NCBI GenBank assembly: GCA_963921825.1
Contig: OY997594.1
Coordinates: forward strand, 67,379,675 to 67,443,674
Length of the DNA: 64,000 bases
Source of the DNA: Erodium maritimum
Lineage: Eukaryota > Streptophyta > Magnoliopsida > Geraniales > Geraniaceae
Reading direction: 5' to 3'
The position numbers and the translations under genes are program-made. Positions within the stretch are counted from its first letter, which is position 1, and the number at the start of each line of letters is the position of its first letter. The notes under the pieces are model-generated. The model searched no databases. It had not been told where the DNA came from and saw only the letters and a program-made list of their open reading frames with translations. Shown here piece after piece: positions 22,501-33,590 of the stretch.

Positions 22501-22625
22501 ATCAGTTTGATTGGGAACTTGACGGTTCGTTGACTCCCGAGATGTTGGACATGGACGATAGGCTGGGCCTGACGGCATCAAAGCTCAACCCATTATTGGC
22601 CGTCCCCAAATATTGTGGGTCATGA
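16546..22625 (+). CDS. CYP76A-like: cytochrome P450, CYP76A-like (copy 1), two exons
   Basis: Exon 1 is 16546-17475, exon 2 is 22014-22625; the phase-0 intron (GTAATT..TTTTAG) is 4538 bp. The protein is 513 residues, the usual plant P450 length. Residues 9-27 form the N-terminal ER anchor, followed by the LPPGPPGWP hinge (36-44). The I-helix is AGSETN (315-320), the K-helix ExxR is KETMRLHP (Glu372, Arg375), the PERF motif is EPERF (426-430) and the heme loop is FGAGRRMC with Cys454 as heme ligand. The family splits O2 with electrons from the ER reductase and hydroxylates small lipophilic substrates. CYP76 members act on monoterpenols and iridoids; the substrate here is unknown. I assign CYP76A from remembered family sequence. 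By eye about 87% identical to copy 2. AATAAA at 22672. No disruption seen. Very large, LINE-filled intron. Confidence 0.93.
17600..21340 (-). pseudogene. LINE ORF2 pseudogene inside the P450 intron
   Basis: On the reverse strand, in order: AP-type endonuclease (21322-20580; 'MAWNCWQLLSDRNRQQLRDF', 'DILFLSET', 'IYGES', ends 'TTSDHMPI'), reverse transcriptase (about 19992-19200; 'SPGPDDLNPLFYQQYW', 'LVFIPKIKDP', 'LHPITLCNVIFRVLSKVLANR', 'KLDMSNAYDRVE'), thumb (18914-18645; 'ALARYWWAG'), zinc-binding region, and a fragment 'MTLWEIWKARNGVVWEQ' at about 17850. Many stops and frameshifts make it non-functional. It is antisense to the P450 and accounts for most of the intron expansion. The element's own 3' tail is missing at this end; a same-family tail may lie inverted at 21345-21708. 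Confidence 0.85.
21345..21708 (+). mobile_element. LINE 3' tail in the P450 intron
   Basis: Matches the 3' ends of the elements at 2728-3792 and 4155-5815: 'ggggtggtgaccctattcc', 'ctagacccggg', 'acgggtccacgagcgc', ending 'ccgtttcaaaaaa'. It directly abuts the 5' end of the reverse-strand ORF2 above, which suits a 5'-inverted (twin-primed) LINE or two separate insertions. Confidence 0.65.
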
Positions 22626-22791
22626 TTTCAACTTTTCGTGCTTCGCTCGTTTTGTCCGTGGTTAATCCTTAAATAAAATGATGTCAAGCTTAATCTGTTA
22701 ATGACAATGTTAAAAAAAACGTGTGTCGTGATTTTAGACTTTTGTGTTCTATCGTCTTGTCTCTTTTATCTTCATATGAAATATACATTAT
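22626..22791 (+). other. 3' flank of P450 copy 1
   Basis: The first 65 bp match 42127-42200 after copy 2. AATAAA at 22672-22677 is a likely poly-A signal; copy 2 has 'cgtaaaatg' at that place. A diverged repeat of 22720-22790 appears at 23803-23875, on the other side of the next insertion. Confidence 0.55.
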
Positions 22792-23782
22792 ATTTGCCAG
22801 CCCAAGTTCTTACAAACTAATACACTTTTGGTTATGGAAGCTAGAGAAAACCAAAAATGCTCCTAAGCTCCTTTCCCTTCCTACGAACCCCAGACGCCCT
22901 TGTACTTTACTTTTTTCCACCGGCGACTTCATGACATATGGTCATGATCGTTTTGGTGGATACTCGTTGCTCGTTGGGCCTCATCTCTCCTCAGGTTGTC
23001 TGACCACTGGTGGTAGTTGGTTTCTTGGTGTTGGCTATCAACGAGGTCGTTTCTAGAGTCGTGAGCTTTCTTGCTTCGTCGCGCTCGGCTCTATCATTGT
23101 TGTCTTCGCCCTCTCCCACGTCATATTTGCGTCCGGTAACTTCCCCATCTTCTCGGATCTACTTTTTACTCCCTTTTCGATCCCAGTTGCGGTGGTGCAG
23201 TGTTGTGACTCAGGGCTCGTCGTCGGTGTTGATCGGTACAATTGGTTTTAGCCTTTAGGTTTTGGTTGGGAGTTATTTAGGTTCGAGGTTTCCACGGTTG
23301 CATTATTGGCCAGATCTGGTGTCGGCTCTCCCGCGCTCGGTGCTGGCCGCCGGTAATCGATGCCGACCTCTTTAGTTGGTCCGGTGAGCTCTGGTGCTTG
23401 GGTGGGTCTCTCGGTGGTTGTGGTGTTTTACTGTGCTTGATGTTAATTAAATTTGGGTATTCAAGACCTGTGTTATTTTTGTGCTTATCGTTAGTCAATT
23501 ATGGGTGTTTTAGACCGGTGTTTAGAAGGGTTGTTTCCGGGTAATTAGTTTGCTGCCTATTGTTTAGTTTTATATGGTTGTTATCGAGTGAGATTATCTG
23601 GTTTGAGACCTATTGTAACCTTTTGTTGGGTTTGGTGTATTAGAGCCCATGTTAGTTGGGAGTATTTGGTTTGAGGTCATGCTTTTATTTTCGGTGTGCT
23701 GATTTGTACCTGAGGGTACCTTTTCCTTGCCCTTTGCTGGAGCTTGAATAATACATTGACGTTTCAAAAAAAAATACATTAT
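22783..23782 (+). mobile_element. about 0.98-kb retroelement with 9-bp target duplication
   Basis: The insertion is about 22792-23773, flanked by ATACATTAT at 22783-22791 and 23774-23782, with a 3' end 'cgtttcaaaaaaaaa'. The body has LINE-leader-like sequence (23040-23260) and a T/G-rich 3' part that repeats 'tggtttgagg' phrases like the element at 52773-53297. No coding domain found. Confidence 0.6.
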
Positions 23783-23871
23783 TGACCGTATCCAAAAAAT
23801 ATGTATCGTGATTTCTAAGTTTTGTGTTTTGTTGCTTTTTTCTGTTTAATTTATAAGATCACATTACATTA

Positions 23872-24210
23872 CAAGCTGTTAAAATATAACTACAATTCGA
23901 CCTCCAATTTTCAGCTTGAGCTTTTAGTTGAGTTGATCCTCTAATATGGTATCAGAGCTCGGTTCCTCACGGACCCGGATTCAAACCACACATTTTCCAA
24001 AAACAAATAATTTCTTCTCAATTTATCAAATTTTCCCCAGCTGGGTCAGCCCTTATCTCTCTTCTCAATTGGCTCATCTCATCTTCTATATAATTCACCT
24101 CCGAACCCGTAAATGGGCATGTCCGTGCAGACGCGTATTAAAGTATAATTATAATTGAGATTTCGACTATCAACTTGAGCTTTTAGTTGAATTAGTAATC
24201 TAATACAAGC
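23872..24210 (+). mobile_element. TRIM element, 329 bp, with 70-bp LTRs
   Basis: The element is 23877-24205. LTR1 is 23877-23946 (TGTTAAAATATAAC..CTCTAATA) and LTR2 is 24136-24205 (TATTAAAGTATAAT..ATCTAATA); both are 70 bp. The primer site TGGTATCAGAGC (23947-23958), complementary to the 3' end of plant initiator tRNA-Met, follows LTR1 directly. CAAGC flanks it at 23872-23876 and 24206-24210. The 189-bp interior is non-coding. This is the standard layout of a terminal-repeat retrotransposon in miniature. Confidence 0.92.
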
Positions 24211-26798
24211 TTCTACATAAATAAAGGTAGAACGAACAGTTGACGAAGCTCAAAATCACTACATTTTTTTGGAGACTGAGGTTTAGTTGAGTAATGGCTA
24301 GCTTATCGTTCATTCCAGCAACTGCAGGGTCGTTACTAATATGATCCAAGAGATCTTTTTTTAAAACAACAAGTTTTATTGATGCACCTCTCATATGAGT
24401 TATATGAAAGAGGCCAAGAGTGAAACACTCTCAAAACCACAACTAATACCAAGTACCGGCAGAACTAAAACACCAAGACCATAATCCAATGAAAAACAAG
24501 GGTAATCCAGCACGGATTAGATCCTAAACCCAGGGCAGAATAAGTCCCCCACCATTACAACACCCAACCCAAACAAATCACAAGCCTATTAAATAAATAA
24601 AAAAAACAGTGCAGAGTTTAAAAGGAGCAATGAGTCTGCCTTGTTGCACAAGTAATCATGCACATCTGAAAACAAACAACTCCAAGAGTAGCCCAATGAG
24701 GAGCCAGGAACAATGAAGTTGAAAGAGTGAGCTTCGAAATTGATCTATCCCAGCAAATAGTAGAGGCTAGACCCTAAGAAACCTACAAAGAAGTAAAACA
24801 AACACAAACCAGCCAAAAAAAGGAGTAAAGGAAACTCCTGAACCCTCAAGACTAAAGAGTTCTACCCTCACATCAAAAGGAGACGAAGCAGAAAAACCCA
24901 CACACCTGAAAAAACAAAACCCAGAGAAGAACAAGTGAAACAATCTTAAACAAACTCACGGCACTCCCCCAAAACCCACCCAAACCCTCCCTAGAAACCC
25001 CCCACCAGGAAAAACAAATGATCCAAAAGGTTGCTTGGAGTACAAGCAAACACTCCAACAATAGGAAAGAAAAACATTGCAGATAAAGGATGCAGCATAT
25101 CCTTCATGAACCTAAAATAAACGAACTTAAGGAAGAAAGGAGAGTTTACTTCTGAAGAAAAGCTGAGGAGAGTCAATCCACATTTGATAAGTAAACAGTT
25201 TATACTTGTTGAAAAGAGACCACTCTACATTGAAAGAGAAGCTTTGTATAGTCTAAAGCACCTCCAAAGCCCTTTGTTCCTCCTGCTTAAAAACCATATT
25301 GTTCCTGGTCAACCATATATGCCAAATAGTGACGGGAGCTATGATGGCCCATTGTTTGGTGCTTGAGCTCATAGCCAGAGAATTCCAAGATTGCAAAAGG
25401 GATATGATATCTCTTAGAAGTGACCACTGAATACCCCACCAATTTAGGATGAGAGACCAAAATTTCCTAGAAAAATTGCAGCTGAGAAGTAAATGAGTTG
25501 AGTCCTCAAAGACAATTCTACAAAAGGGACAAAGCATGTCATTGAGTGAAATACTGGTTCCCGTACCCTCCAAGAACATTTTAGTAGGGATAGCCTTGTG
25601 ACAAGTGAGCCATAGGAATTTAGACATCTTTGGGGAAAAACTGCATTCCAAATGATCTTAGACCAATTGAGAGTGTCAGTAACTTGAGGCTCAAGTAACA
25701 GGTTGTACATCCCTGCAACAGTGAAATCTTTATCCATGGCTTTAGGGGATGGTTTGTCTTCTCTCACATCTGAAAGGTGGACAGTGTTGATCAAATTGCT
25801 AAGCATAAGACAATGTCTTTTTCCCAATTCCTCAATACAGTCCCCATTCACCCAGAAATCCCCAACTCTATTGGTTTTACTTGTGCTTAGATGAAAAAGC
25901 CTTTGGAACATCAGTTTAAGAGGGGTATCTGTAAGCCAACGATCTTCCAAAAGATTAATTCTAGCCCCATTACATAGTTTCCACTCAAAACCAGAGAAAC
26001 CAAATACTTGACAGAAGCGAAGATCCAATAAGAGGGATTTAAAATGTGAGAGAAAACCAGTCACATTGGTAAGGAGCATTGTTGATAAGTCCCAATCTCT
26101 ATAGTACCAATTGAATCTAGTACAAATCACGCTTTTCCACTAAGTCTTTCTTAATAGAAAACCTCCACCACCACTTAGCTATTAAGGCCCGATTCATATA
26201 AAAGAGATTTTTGATGCCCAAACCCCCACAACTCTTAGGTCTGTGGGCAATATCCCAGTGTACCTTAGTCATTTTCCTCCTAGTTAGATATCTATTCCAC
26301 AAGAATCTCCTTTTCCATCTCTCCAATTTTGAAATGACTCCCTTTGGGGCTACCATTAGGGATAAATAATACAATGGGAGAGAAGTGAGGGATAATTTAA
26401 TGAGTGTGATTCTGCCTCCTAGTGAGAGGAATTTATTCTGCCACAAAGTCATCTTCTTTTTTGTATTTCTGAATGATTGGTTCTAAGGTCTTATAAGCTC
26501 TAGGATTAGCCCCTAATTGAAATCCCAAATACTTTATAAGAAGGCTCTCAGCATTGTAGTTCAACAAGGAGGTGACCTCGGCTACTGGAATTATAAAGGC
26601 ATTGAGAAGAACTACACTTGACTTGTGAAAGTTAATCTTTAAGCCAAAAGCCAATCGAAAAGTTTTCAAAGTTCTCTTGAGGTTTGTAATGACCCTAGCT
26701 TCTGCTTTGATGATGAGTAGTGTATCATTAGCAAATTGGAGGGGTGGCACATTAACTCCTGTAGCACCACAATTAATGTCTTGGAATAAACCTTCAGA

Positions 26799-29417
26799 CT
26801 CAGTGTAAGAACCGCCCCCGGTCGATCCCGGTCGAACCGGTGAATTTTGGTGAAAGTTGACTTTTTACCGGAAAAGTCAACCGATGACTCTGGGAGTCAT
26901 TCGGGACCTTTCCGGGACCCATAAAGCTTAGCCGTCATTGCGGTTAGCTTAGTTGGGTCGTTTCCTTTCAAACAACTGTAATTGTGAAAAAGTCAACCCG
27001 AGGTCAAATTCGGTCAAACCTTGGGTCTTCGTGAATTAATTAAGTGTGTGTTGGATTTATTAAGAAGAGAGGTGGTCCCCTCATGGACATGTGTCCATGG
27101 AGGCTTGGAGGAGAAGAAATGGGTCTCAAAAGACCCATTTACCCCTAGTTGGACCAAAATAGATGAAGGAAGCTAAAGGGCAAACTAGACTATTCTCACC
27201 TAGGTTTTAAGGCACCAATTGAAGGCATTTCAGCCCATTTCCCTGGTAGTGGCCGAAATTTAGAGAGAGAGAGAAAAGGAAGAGCTCTCATGGAAGCTTG
27301 AAGAAGAAGTAAAGAAAAAGGAGAGATTTTTAGCTTGATTCTACCTCAAAACATCTCAAAAACACCATTTTCTTCATCCCCTTTCCATTTCTAAGGTAAG
27401 ACCTTAAACCAAATTCGTTTTGAAGAAGAATCAATTATGGTTTTGATGGAAAAAAAATGCTTGAACTAGTTGGGTGTTCATGGGTTTGGGTTATTCGGTG
27501 TTAGATGATGATTTATGAAGAGAAAATGGAGTTGGATGATAGATTTTAATGGGTTTTTGTTGTTATTGATGAGACCCACATGGGTATTGAAGTGTTGGGT
27601 GTTATTGGGACTGATTTGGAGGTTTGGGAAGGTCAAAAATGTAGGTTTTGAGGTTGATTTTCGTGAAATCGGAGCTGGAGGAAGAAAAAGGACGAAACTA
27701 TTCAGACCCGTCACGGATCCGTGATGGGGACCGTGACGGAGGACGTCACGACTCCGTGATGGAGACCGTGACGGCGCACGGCTCCGTGAGGAGAACCGTG
27801 ACGGTGCAGACCACGGGTATGTGACCCGAACCATGACAGGTCCGAATGGAGCCTTTTGGGCCCTTTTTGGTGATTTTCGAGTAATTGGGACGGTTACCTA
27901 TAACCGAGCCCTTTTGGGGTTAATTGGGAATGTTTTCCTCTTTAAACCACTCTTGATATACACTTATTTCTCGTATTAATTTGTGATACTAGACTTGGGA
28001 CCCGAGCTGAACGAAGGAGACTTTTGGACATCGTGAAGTGACTAACCGTTTGGAAAGCGATCGAGGTAGGGAAAGTAGCGAATAGCAGTTTAATTACGGA
28101 AAGTTCCTAGTATGCATATAGGTTGTGAATACGTGATATAATGATAGTATGCATGTAGGATGTGAGGAATGAGTGAAATTGGGGATAGCTTACGAGCCAT
28201 GTCGAGCCGTAAGTTTGGGAATTGTCATGTTGTAGAAATGCATGTGGGGCATGTCGAGCCCTTAGGGTTGTGTGTTAATTGTGGTGTCATGATCGATGAT
28301 TATGATGCTTGATGTGTGGTTCATCCGTTGTTAGATTGAGAATCATGTTATGATATGCTCAGTGTGGTGTGTTGTTATGTTTGGCAAGTATGATATGATT
28401 GGTATGACGTGAACCAATGTTTGTGATATGATCGGGAGATTGATAGACCAATATGACGTGTTGTGGTAAGATTGTTTGGCTTGTTATGCCGTGAGTTGAA
28501 CCATGGTATGGTGGTATGTGTGATAATTTCTTGACGTATGTTCCAAGACGAGGTGTATTCCGGTATGATACCTACACTGAGGGGATATGCCGGTGTAGGG
28601 TGGTATCTAGACCGACGGTGTGGTCCCACGTACGCGGTCCCCCCGGGAGTGGTTCCGGTACGATACCTACATCGAAGGGGTATGCCGGTGTAGGGTATCT
28701 AGGCTGAGGATGATGTGATCAGTATCGTGATTATGCCCCGATGCGGTTCTGGGAAGACATCTAGGCCGATGCTGTGTGATCCGGTATGATGTATTGTGAT
28801 TGTGCCCCGATGCGGTTCCGGGAAGATATCTAGGCCGATGATGTGTGATCCGGTACGATATGGGTGAGTCGGGCAGTGGACAGTCGGCGAAGTTCGGGGA
28901 CTGTTGTACGGGACGTATGATTGTTTTATTGTGTGTTGTATGCTTGATGCTCGGATAAGTGATGTGATTAAGTGTGGTTATAGTCATGTGACTGATGATT
29001 GAGGTTATGTGATTCCGTCTTTGTGGTTAGATGTTGTGCCTTGCTAGTATGCCCTAATTGGACGGTTACTCGTGGTGGTGAGCGGATACGCATCACCTTA
29101 ACTACTTTTCCTACTGAGCGAAAGCTCATCCCTTTACTTTATTGTTCTACAGGTCTTGAGCGGGATTTGGCCTAGCGGGATTCTCGGAGCTTGGGAGCTA
29201 GCGAGTGTCTTAGGCTAGTATGGTCTAGAGACGTACTGTTTTATTGTCACTAAACTTATTTATTATTTGGTTGTACCGAGCTGTTGACTCGTGATGTTAC
29301 TTAGATCTTTTAAACTATTATTGGACTCTTTTTAGTTTTAAAGTTGTTGTTACCATTTATATTTTTTAATTCGCGTCTCGAGTCTGGTCAAAACCGGATT
29401 TGGGGCGTGACACTCAG
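26799..29417 (+). mobile_element. solo long LTR, 2609 bp, with 5-bp target duplication
   Basis: The LTR is 26804-29412: it starts TGTAAGAACCGCCCCCGG and ends GGGGCGTGACA. CTCAG flanks it at 26799-26803 and 29413-29417. It interrupts LINE ORF2 on the other strand, and removing it restores the LINE reading frame, so the borders are exact. It has no primer site, polypurine tract or coding region, so it is a solo LTR left by recombination. Inside are a palindrome array (27705-27845), a GAG/GTAGGG block (28073-28080), a minisatellite (28550-28870), a TGAGC-GAAA-GCTCA hairpin (29115-29128) and a pyrimidine-CAG site (29152). The long LTR and tRNA-Met primer of the related 34206 copy suit the Tekay/Del chromovirus group, but no polyprotein is present to prove it. 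Confidence 0.92.
27705..27845 (+). repeat. palindromic GTCACGG/CCGTGAC array in the LTR
   Basis: Repeated short palindromes based on CGTCACGGATCCGTGACG, spaced about 20-40 bp. Homologous arrays lie at 38565-38690 and 46470-46650 (reverse-strand element). They are CpG-rich in an otherwise AT-rich LTR. Confidence 0.8.
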
Positions 29418-31271
29418 ATTTGGCTAACAATTGATGAAGAGTCTCTTCTGCCAAGGCAAAAAAAAAAAAAGAGGAGATAAAGAGCACCATGTCTAAGACC
29501 TTTTCGAATGCTGAAATATTTAGTTGGTGAACCATAGACTAATACAGGATCCCATGCCTGAATGCAAGAAGAAATACAAGAGCACCATAATTGACCAAAG
29601 TCCATAACTTGTAGAATGCTCAATAAATACCCCCTATCTAAGTGATCATAGGCTTTTTCAAAGTCTAGTTTAAGCAAAATTGCTTGTTGTCATATTCTTT
29701 GTATGATCTGAAGCACTTCACTACCTATCAATATGCCATCTAATATCTGCCTCAAAGCTATGAAACCAGTATGGACTTTATATACAATAGATTGCATCAC
29801 TATCTTAAGCCTACCAGCTAGGACCTTGGATAAAAGTTTGTAAGCACCCCCTACTAGGTTAATAGGTCTGTAATCAGTAAACTGCAAGGTACTGCCTATT
29901 TTAGGGATTAAAGAAATGAAGGATGAGTTGATGTCTTTACCTAGTTGAGTTGAACAATGGAAAAAATGGAGGAACTCCATAATGTCCCCTAAATGAAATT
30001 CCAGGCTTTTTGGAAAAATTTCATAGAGAAACCATCAGGTCCAGGGGATTTATCTCATTCACATGAATAAATAGCCAACCAAACTTCAGTTTTAGTAAAA
30101 GGTTTCTCCGGTGAGATAGCTTTTGATGGAGTTAAGCAGTTAAAAGGCAGGGAGGACAAGTCTACTGAAGTTTCCTAATCTTTGTGAAATCTTCCTACAA
30201 AATGTAAGGCTGCTAGCTCCTTGCTAGCTCCTTGATATCAGAAGGTCTCTCATAGGCTCTCCCTTGATCAAAGATGGTTATGATCTTATTCTTAGTGAAT
30301 CTGTAATTAGCCAAGATGTGAAAATAGTAAGATCATCTATATCCCTTTTGTAGCCATACAATTTTAGACCTTTGTCTTCAAATCATAGCTAGAACTTTAT
30401 GCTTTTACATCAACAGTGTACAAGTAAGTGATCTTTCAGCCCTTTCTTGAGAAGTAAGAGACCTTGTCTCTATTAAGGCATCAAAGAAATCCACCTTAAG
30501 TTTGAGCATGTAAATTTATGTCTATGTGCAACCAAAAACTAAGACCCTCAATTCCTTCAGAAAAATTTTCAGTGATCTGAGCTTGTACCATAAATAATAA
30601 TGTGGATTCCTAGTGATTTGAATTCTTTGCCAATGCTCCACATAATCAATGAGACAAGTAGAATGAGTTAACCAGACATTGACAAACCTGAAGGGTTTGG
30701 GACCCCAGTCTAAATCATCAACTGCCAAGGCCACTGGCCTATGATCTGAGATCCGTCAAGGGAAACATTTCTGCAAAAGTTCCCAGGCTTTGAGCCGTCA
30801 AGGATCCACTAAGGCACAAAGATCTTGGAGTAATAGGCTAGTGATCTTCTAAGTATGCATCAAATTTTCTTCTCCTTGTATAATTCTTCTACCCATGCTA
30901 TGAGTTTTTTGGATTGGCAATGTGCAACCTTCCATGGGAAGACTACTAGTATTACCTACAAGGGTAGTGTTATTAGTCTCTCTCCCTGACACTGCCTCAA
31001 GATCAAATGGCTGTAACACAGGAGAATTATCAGTCTCTTTCCCTTATAAGGACTTAGAGAAAAAGAAAAAACTATGTCCCCCAACTGCTCATTCTCTTTG
31101 TCCATATCTCCTTCCTACTTTTCTGAGTATAATAACTGTGTGGAATCCTTGAAATGAAAGTTGTTGGAGTCTGAATATAATGTTGAATTGGATTAATAAA
31201 TGGAAGAGAGAGAGAATCCACTAACTGAAGAATTAGAGAATGTTTTTGACAAGCCAGACTCAATATTTCCT

Positions 31272-31916
31272 TCAAACGGCTTCATTGAATGCATACGAAT
31301 AAATGCTCCTTGATAGTCTTCCATTTTGTCTGTCTTTGGATGAGTATAAACCACTTCCCCCACTGTAGAAATACAGGCTTGAAAACTCCTCCTTCTCAGA
31401 TTTCCTCAAGGTTTGAGTCCAAGTGAATTTCCTGAGGCTAAGGTTTTTGAACCCAGGATGAGGGTTCCTCCAAGCCTTGACCACAAACATTTTTCTTCCT
31501 TGAGTTGTATAACCATTAAAAGTAGAGATAACTTTGTTCATTTGACCAGCTTCTGCAAAACAGATGAAACCAAACCATTTACCCTTATAATTAGGAGACA
31601 GAGATACTACTGAAGAAAGAATCCCTCCTATGTTGATGAAAAGATTTTCCAACCAATCATTTGTAGAGTGCGGGGGAATGTTTGAGATAAGAATCCATCT
31701 TCCTTGAGTTAGGCTTTGTTTAGTAAAGTTCTGGTTCCTGCTATTTTGTTTAACAGTGGCAAATTTCTTCATTCTTCTAGCATTGATTGTTCTGTAGATA
31801 AGTTGAAGTCTATTCTTAAAACCCTGCGGAGGGAAGCCCATGGAGGATGAGGTTTCCCCTACTAGATCATTTTGGGAGCGCAAGACGTTTGTTTGAGTGA
31901 AGAGATGCTTAGGCAA
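31272..31916 (-). pseudogene. LINE ORF1 with RNA recognition motif (BNR type)
   Basis: A 214-codon open frame. The RRM spans roughly residues 70-155: RNP2-like 'RWILISNIP', then 'DWLENLFINIGGILSSVVSL', RNP1-like 'GKWFGFICFAE', then 'STFNGYTTQGRKMFVVKAW'. An RRM in ORF1 is known for the BNR L1 sub-clade of plants, where the protein is thought to bind element RNA. No ATG opens the frame at 31916, so the N-terminus was lost at the junction with the + strand LINE tail; the C-terminal half of ORF1 is also missing. A host splicing factor is less likely because ORF2 follows on the same strand. Confidence 0.8.
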
Positions 31917-32152
31917 AGTTTACTTACTCATGCCGCTCAGTTAGCTCATCAAGCAAAGGTTTTTGACGATCCGACTTTGACTTCGGATGGTGAAGAGTGG
32001 GTTATTGATGGTTGATTTTATATTCCCTTTCGGGTTTTGTTTTGGGAATTGTTCCCGCAGCTCCTTTTAAGAGCTCCCTTGTAATGGTTTCCTTTTGGTT
32101 CGATCCTTCTTGGATCTTACTTTTTCAAATAAAATTTCTCGAGCTTATAAAA
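31917..32152 (+). mobile_element. LINE 3' tail
   Basis: The end of an RNase-H-side frame ('AAQLAHQAKVFDDPTLTSDGEEW', stop near 32015) is followed by a 3' UTR ending 'ataaaatttctcgagcttataaaaaaa' at about 32152. It is 5'-truncated and head to head with the reverse-strand LINE. Confidence 0.6.
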
Positions 32153-32189
32153 AAACGACTTTACTGATTTCCCTCCCCCAATATTTTTT

Positions 32190-32545
32190 TCCTATCCTTT
32201 GAGTCTGTAAAGTATTAACCTTTTTCCTAAACTACTCCTCCTCTAGGAAATATGAGTCAGAGTCCTCTGAGATATCTCGGTGTTGTATAGTTGTCAATTA
32301 TGAAGGTGTAGATAAATTATACCCTCCAATTGGAGTTCAATCAAAATCCTCTCTGGACTTTGTTGAAATAATAGGGGTACCTCCCAACGGTTCCAAGGAC
32401 AGCTTGCTTCCATTGGAATGCAAGCCTCCATTTACTGGTCCTCAATCTTTCTTATTACCATTGATAAGTCTCGTAGTGCCATTAGGAGACCAGGACTCCC
32501 TTACAGGAGAGGAACCTAGAATCTTTAATTCCTCTTCGGTATATC
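32190..32545 (+). pseudogene. open fragment, possibly LINE ORF1
   Basis: About 100 codons stay open from near 32238 ('SRKYESESSEISRCCIVVNYEGVDKL..' to 'SSSVYLMI', stop near 32550). No domain recognised. Its place among LINE pieces suggests an ORF1 linker, but this is a guess. Confidence 0.3.
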
Positions 32546-32811
32546 TCATGATATAAGACAGGATGACCCATCCAAGAAACTGCATACGCGGGCCTGGTGT
32601 TGAGACGTTGAATGTCGAAAGGTAGCAGAAAAGAGTGTCGATAAGTAGTATAAACAAATGAACACTGATAAAGATCTTGAAGAAGTTACTATAGCTCTAA
32701 AGAGAGTTTGGAGTTCGATCTCTAGATTAACCCCCACATTAATAGCACATGTTTCCAAGAAGCTTTTAATCAATATCAAATTTTCATACCGGTAAACTTG
32801 ATGTAATTTTT

Positions 32812-33590
32812 TTTGGATAAGCTCATAAAATTTTATTATAGAATAGAAAGATCCAAGCAGGATCAATCCAGAACAAAACCATAACAAAAAGCTCTCATCT
32901 GGAGCTGCGGGAACAAACCTTGAAAAAGAGCACACCAAAAACCAACAAAAACAAACAGGTCGATGAACAGTGACTCAAGAGACCAGAAACCATGCGTCCC
33001 ACCCGAACCGGTGAACGGTACCTTGGGGTAAACCGGGTTAATCCACTGGTCCCAAAGGGTCTAAGTAATTCGTGCCCTCCGCTCTCCAAGTAGATCGACC
33101 CCATAGGTTCTTCCAGATAGTACTCATCGGATCCTGGTGGGAACAGGCGATACTTGGAATGACTATTGAACAAGCACTCATCGGACCCAACCGACCATAC
33201 CAGGTCAAACAAGATCACACTCGATCCAACGCCCTCCTTCCACGTTTCCTAGGTCGAATACACCACCCAGGACGATGCTGCAAATCAACATAATTAATGG
33301 AACCTCTCAAAGACCTAGCTTGCCACAATGTGCAGAACGAATGATTCTGGATTTTCCCAAAAACAACATCGCCACAATCCATCACTGCATTAAACACCAT
33401 ACCATTACGTAGAAGCCAAATGTGCCAAACAACCAAGTAGCATACTCTAATCCACGATTCCACCAATGGTTAGACCCCAAACCTTTCCACAAACACATGG
33501 CTTCACCAAACATCTGAGGCACCACCCACACAACTCCCTACCAAGAAGCCACAAGCCCCCAAAGCCACAAGCCCCCAACTCCACTCGTAC
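32812..33590 (-). pseudogene. LINE ORF2 C-terminal end and 3' tail (part 2)
   Basis: On the reverse strand: 'VCYLVVWHIWLLRNGMVFNAV' (zinc-binding/RNase H border, 33440-33375) with several stops, then a 3' UTR ending 'ataaaattttatgagcttatcc' and a T-run on the + strand near 32812. It is probably the downstream continuation of the LINE at 37107-37657, split by the LTR element between them. Confidence 0.65.

Larger units (their letters stand above)
24355..30734 (-). pseudogene. LINE ORF2 pseudogene (endonuclease remnant, RT, zinc-binding)
   Basis: From 30734: the end of the endonuclease ('DLDWGPKPFRFVNVWL'). From about 29980: RT ('FISLIPKIGSTLQFTDYRPINL', 'YKLLSKVLAGRLK'), then 29677-29414 ('LKLDFEKAYDHLD', 'GSPTKYFSIRKGLRHG'). 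After the LTR: 26750-26433 with 'LQFANDTLL', where the catalytic FADD motif reads FAND (codons near 26735-26724), a loss of one catalytic Asp. Then 'GGRITLIKLSLTSLPLYYLSL' (26420), 'FLWN..' and the C-terminal zinc-binding region (25651-25253; 'CPFCRIVFEDSTHLLLSCNFSRKFW', 'IWHIWLTRNNMVF'). Stops and frameshifts are numerous. With the LTR and one target copy removed the frame reads straight through the insertion site. Confidence 0.88.
24355..31916 (-). mobile_element. L1-type LINE with RRM-type ORF1, split by a solo LTR
   Basis: Read on the reverse strand from about 31916 to the tail at 24355 ('aataaaacttgttgttttaaaaaaa' split across 24380-24355). ORF1 carries an RRM; ORF2 follows with endonuclease remnant, reverse transcriptase and zinc-binding region. 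RRM-bearing ORF1 with this ORF2 is the hallmark of the BNR-type L1 sub-clade of plants. The element is cut at 26804-29412 by an LTR. Its 5' end abuts a + strand LINE tail at about 31917. Confidence 0.85.

Noticed and set aside
23947-23990. tRNA-Met gene fragment at 'tggtatcagagc'
   Set aside because: It is the primer site complement, directly after an LTR, not a tRNA.
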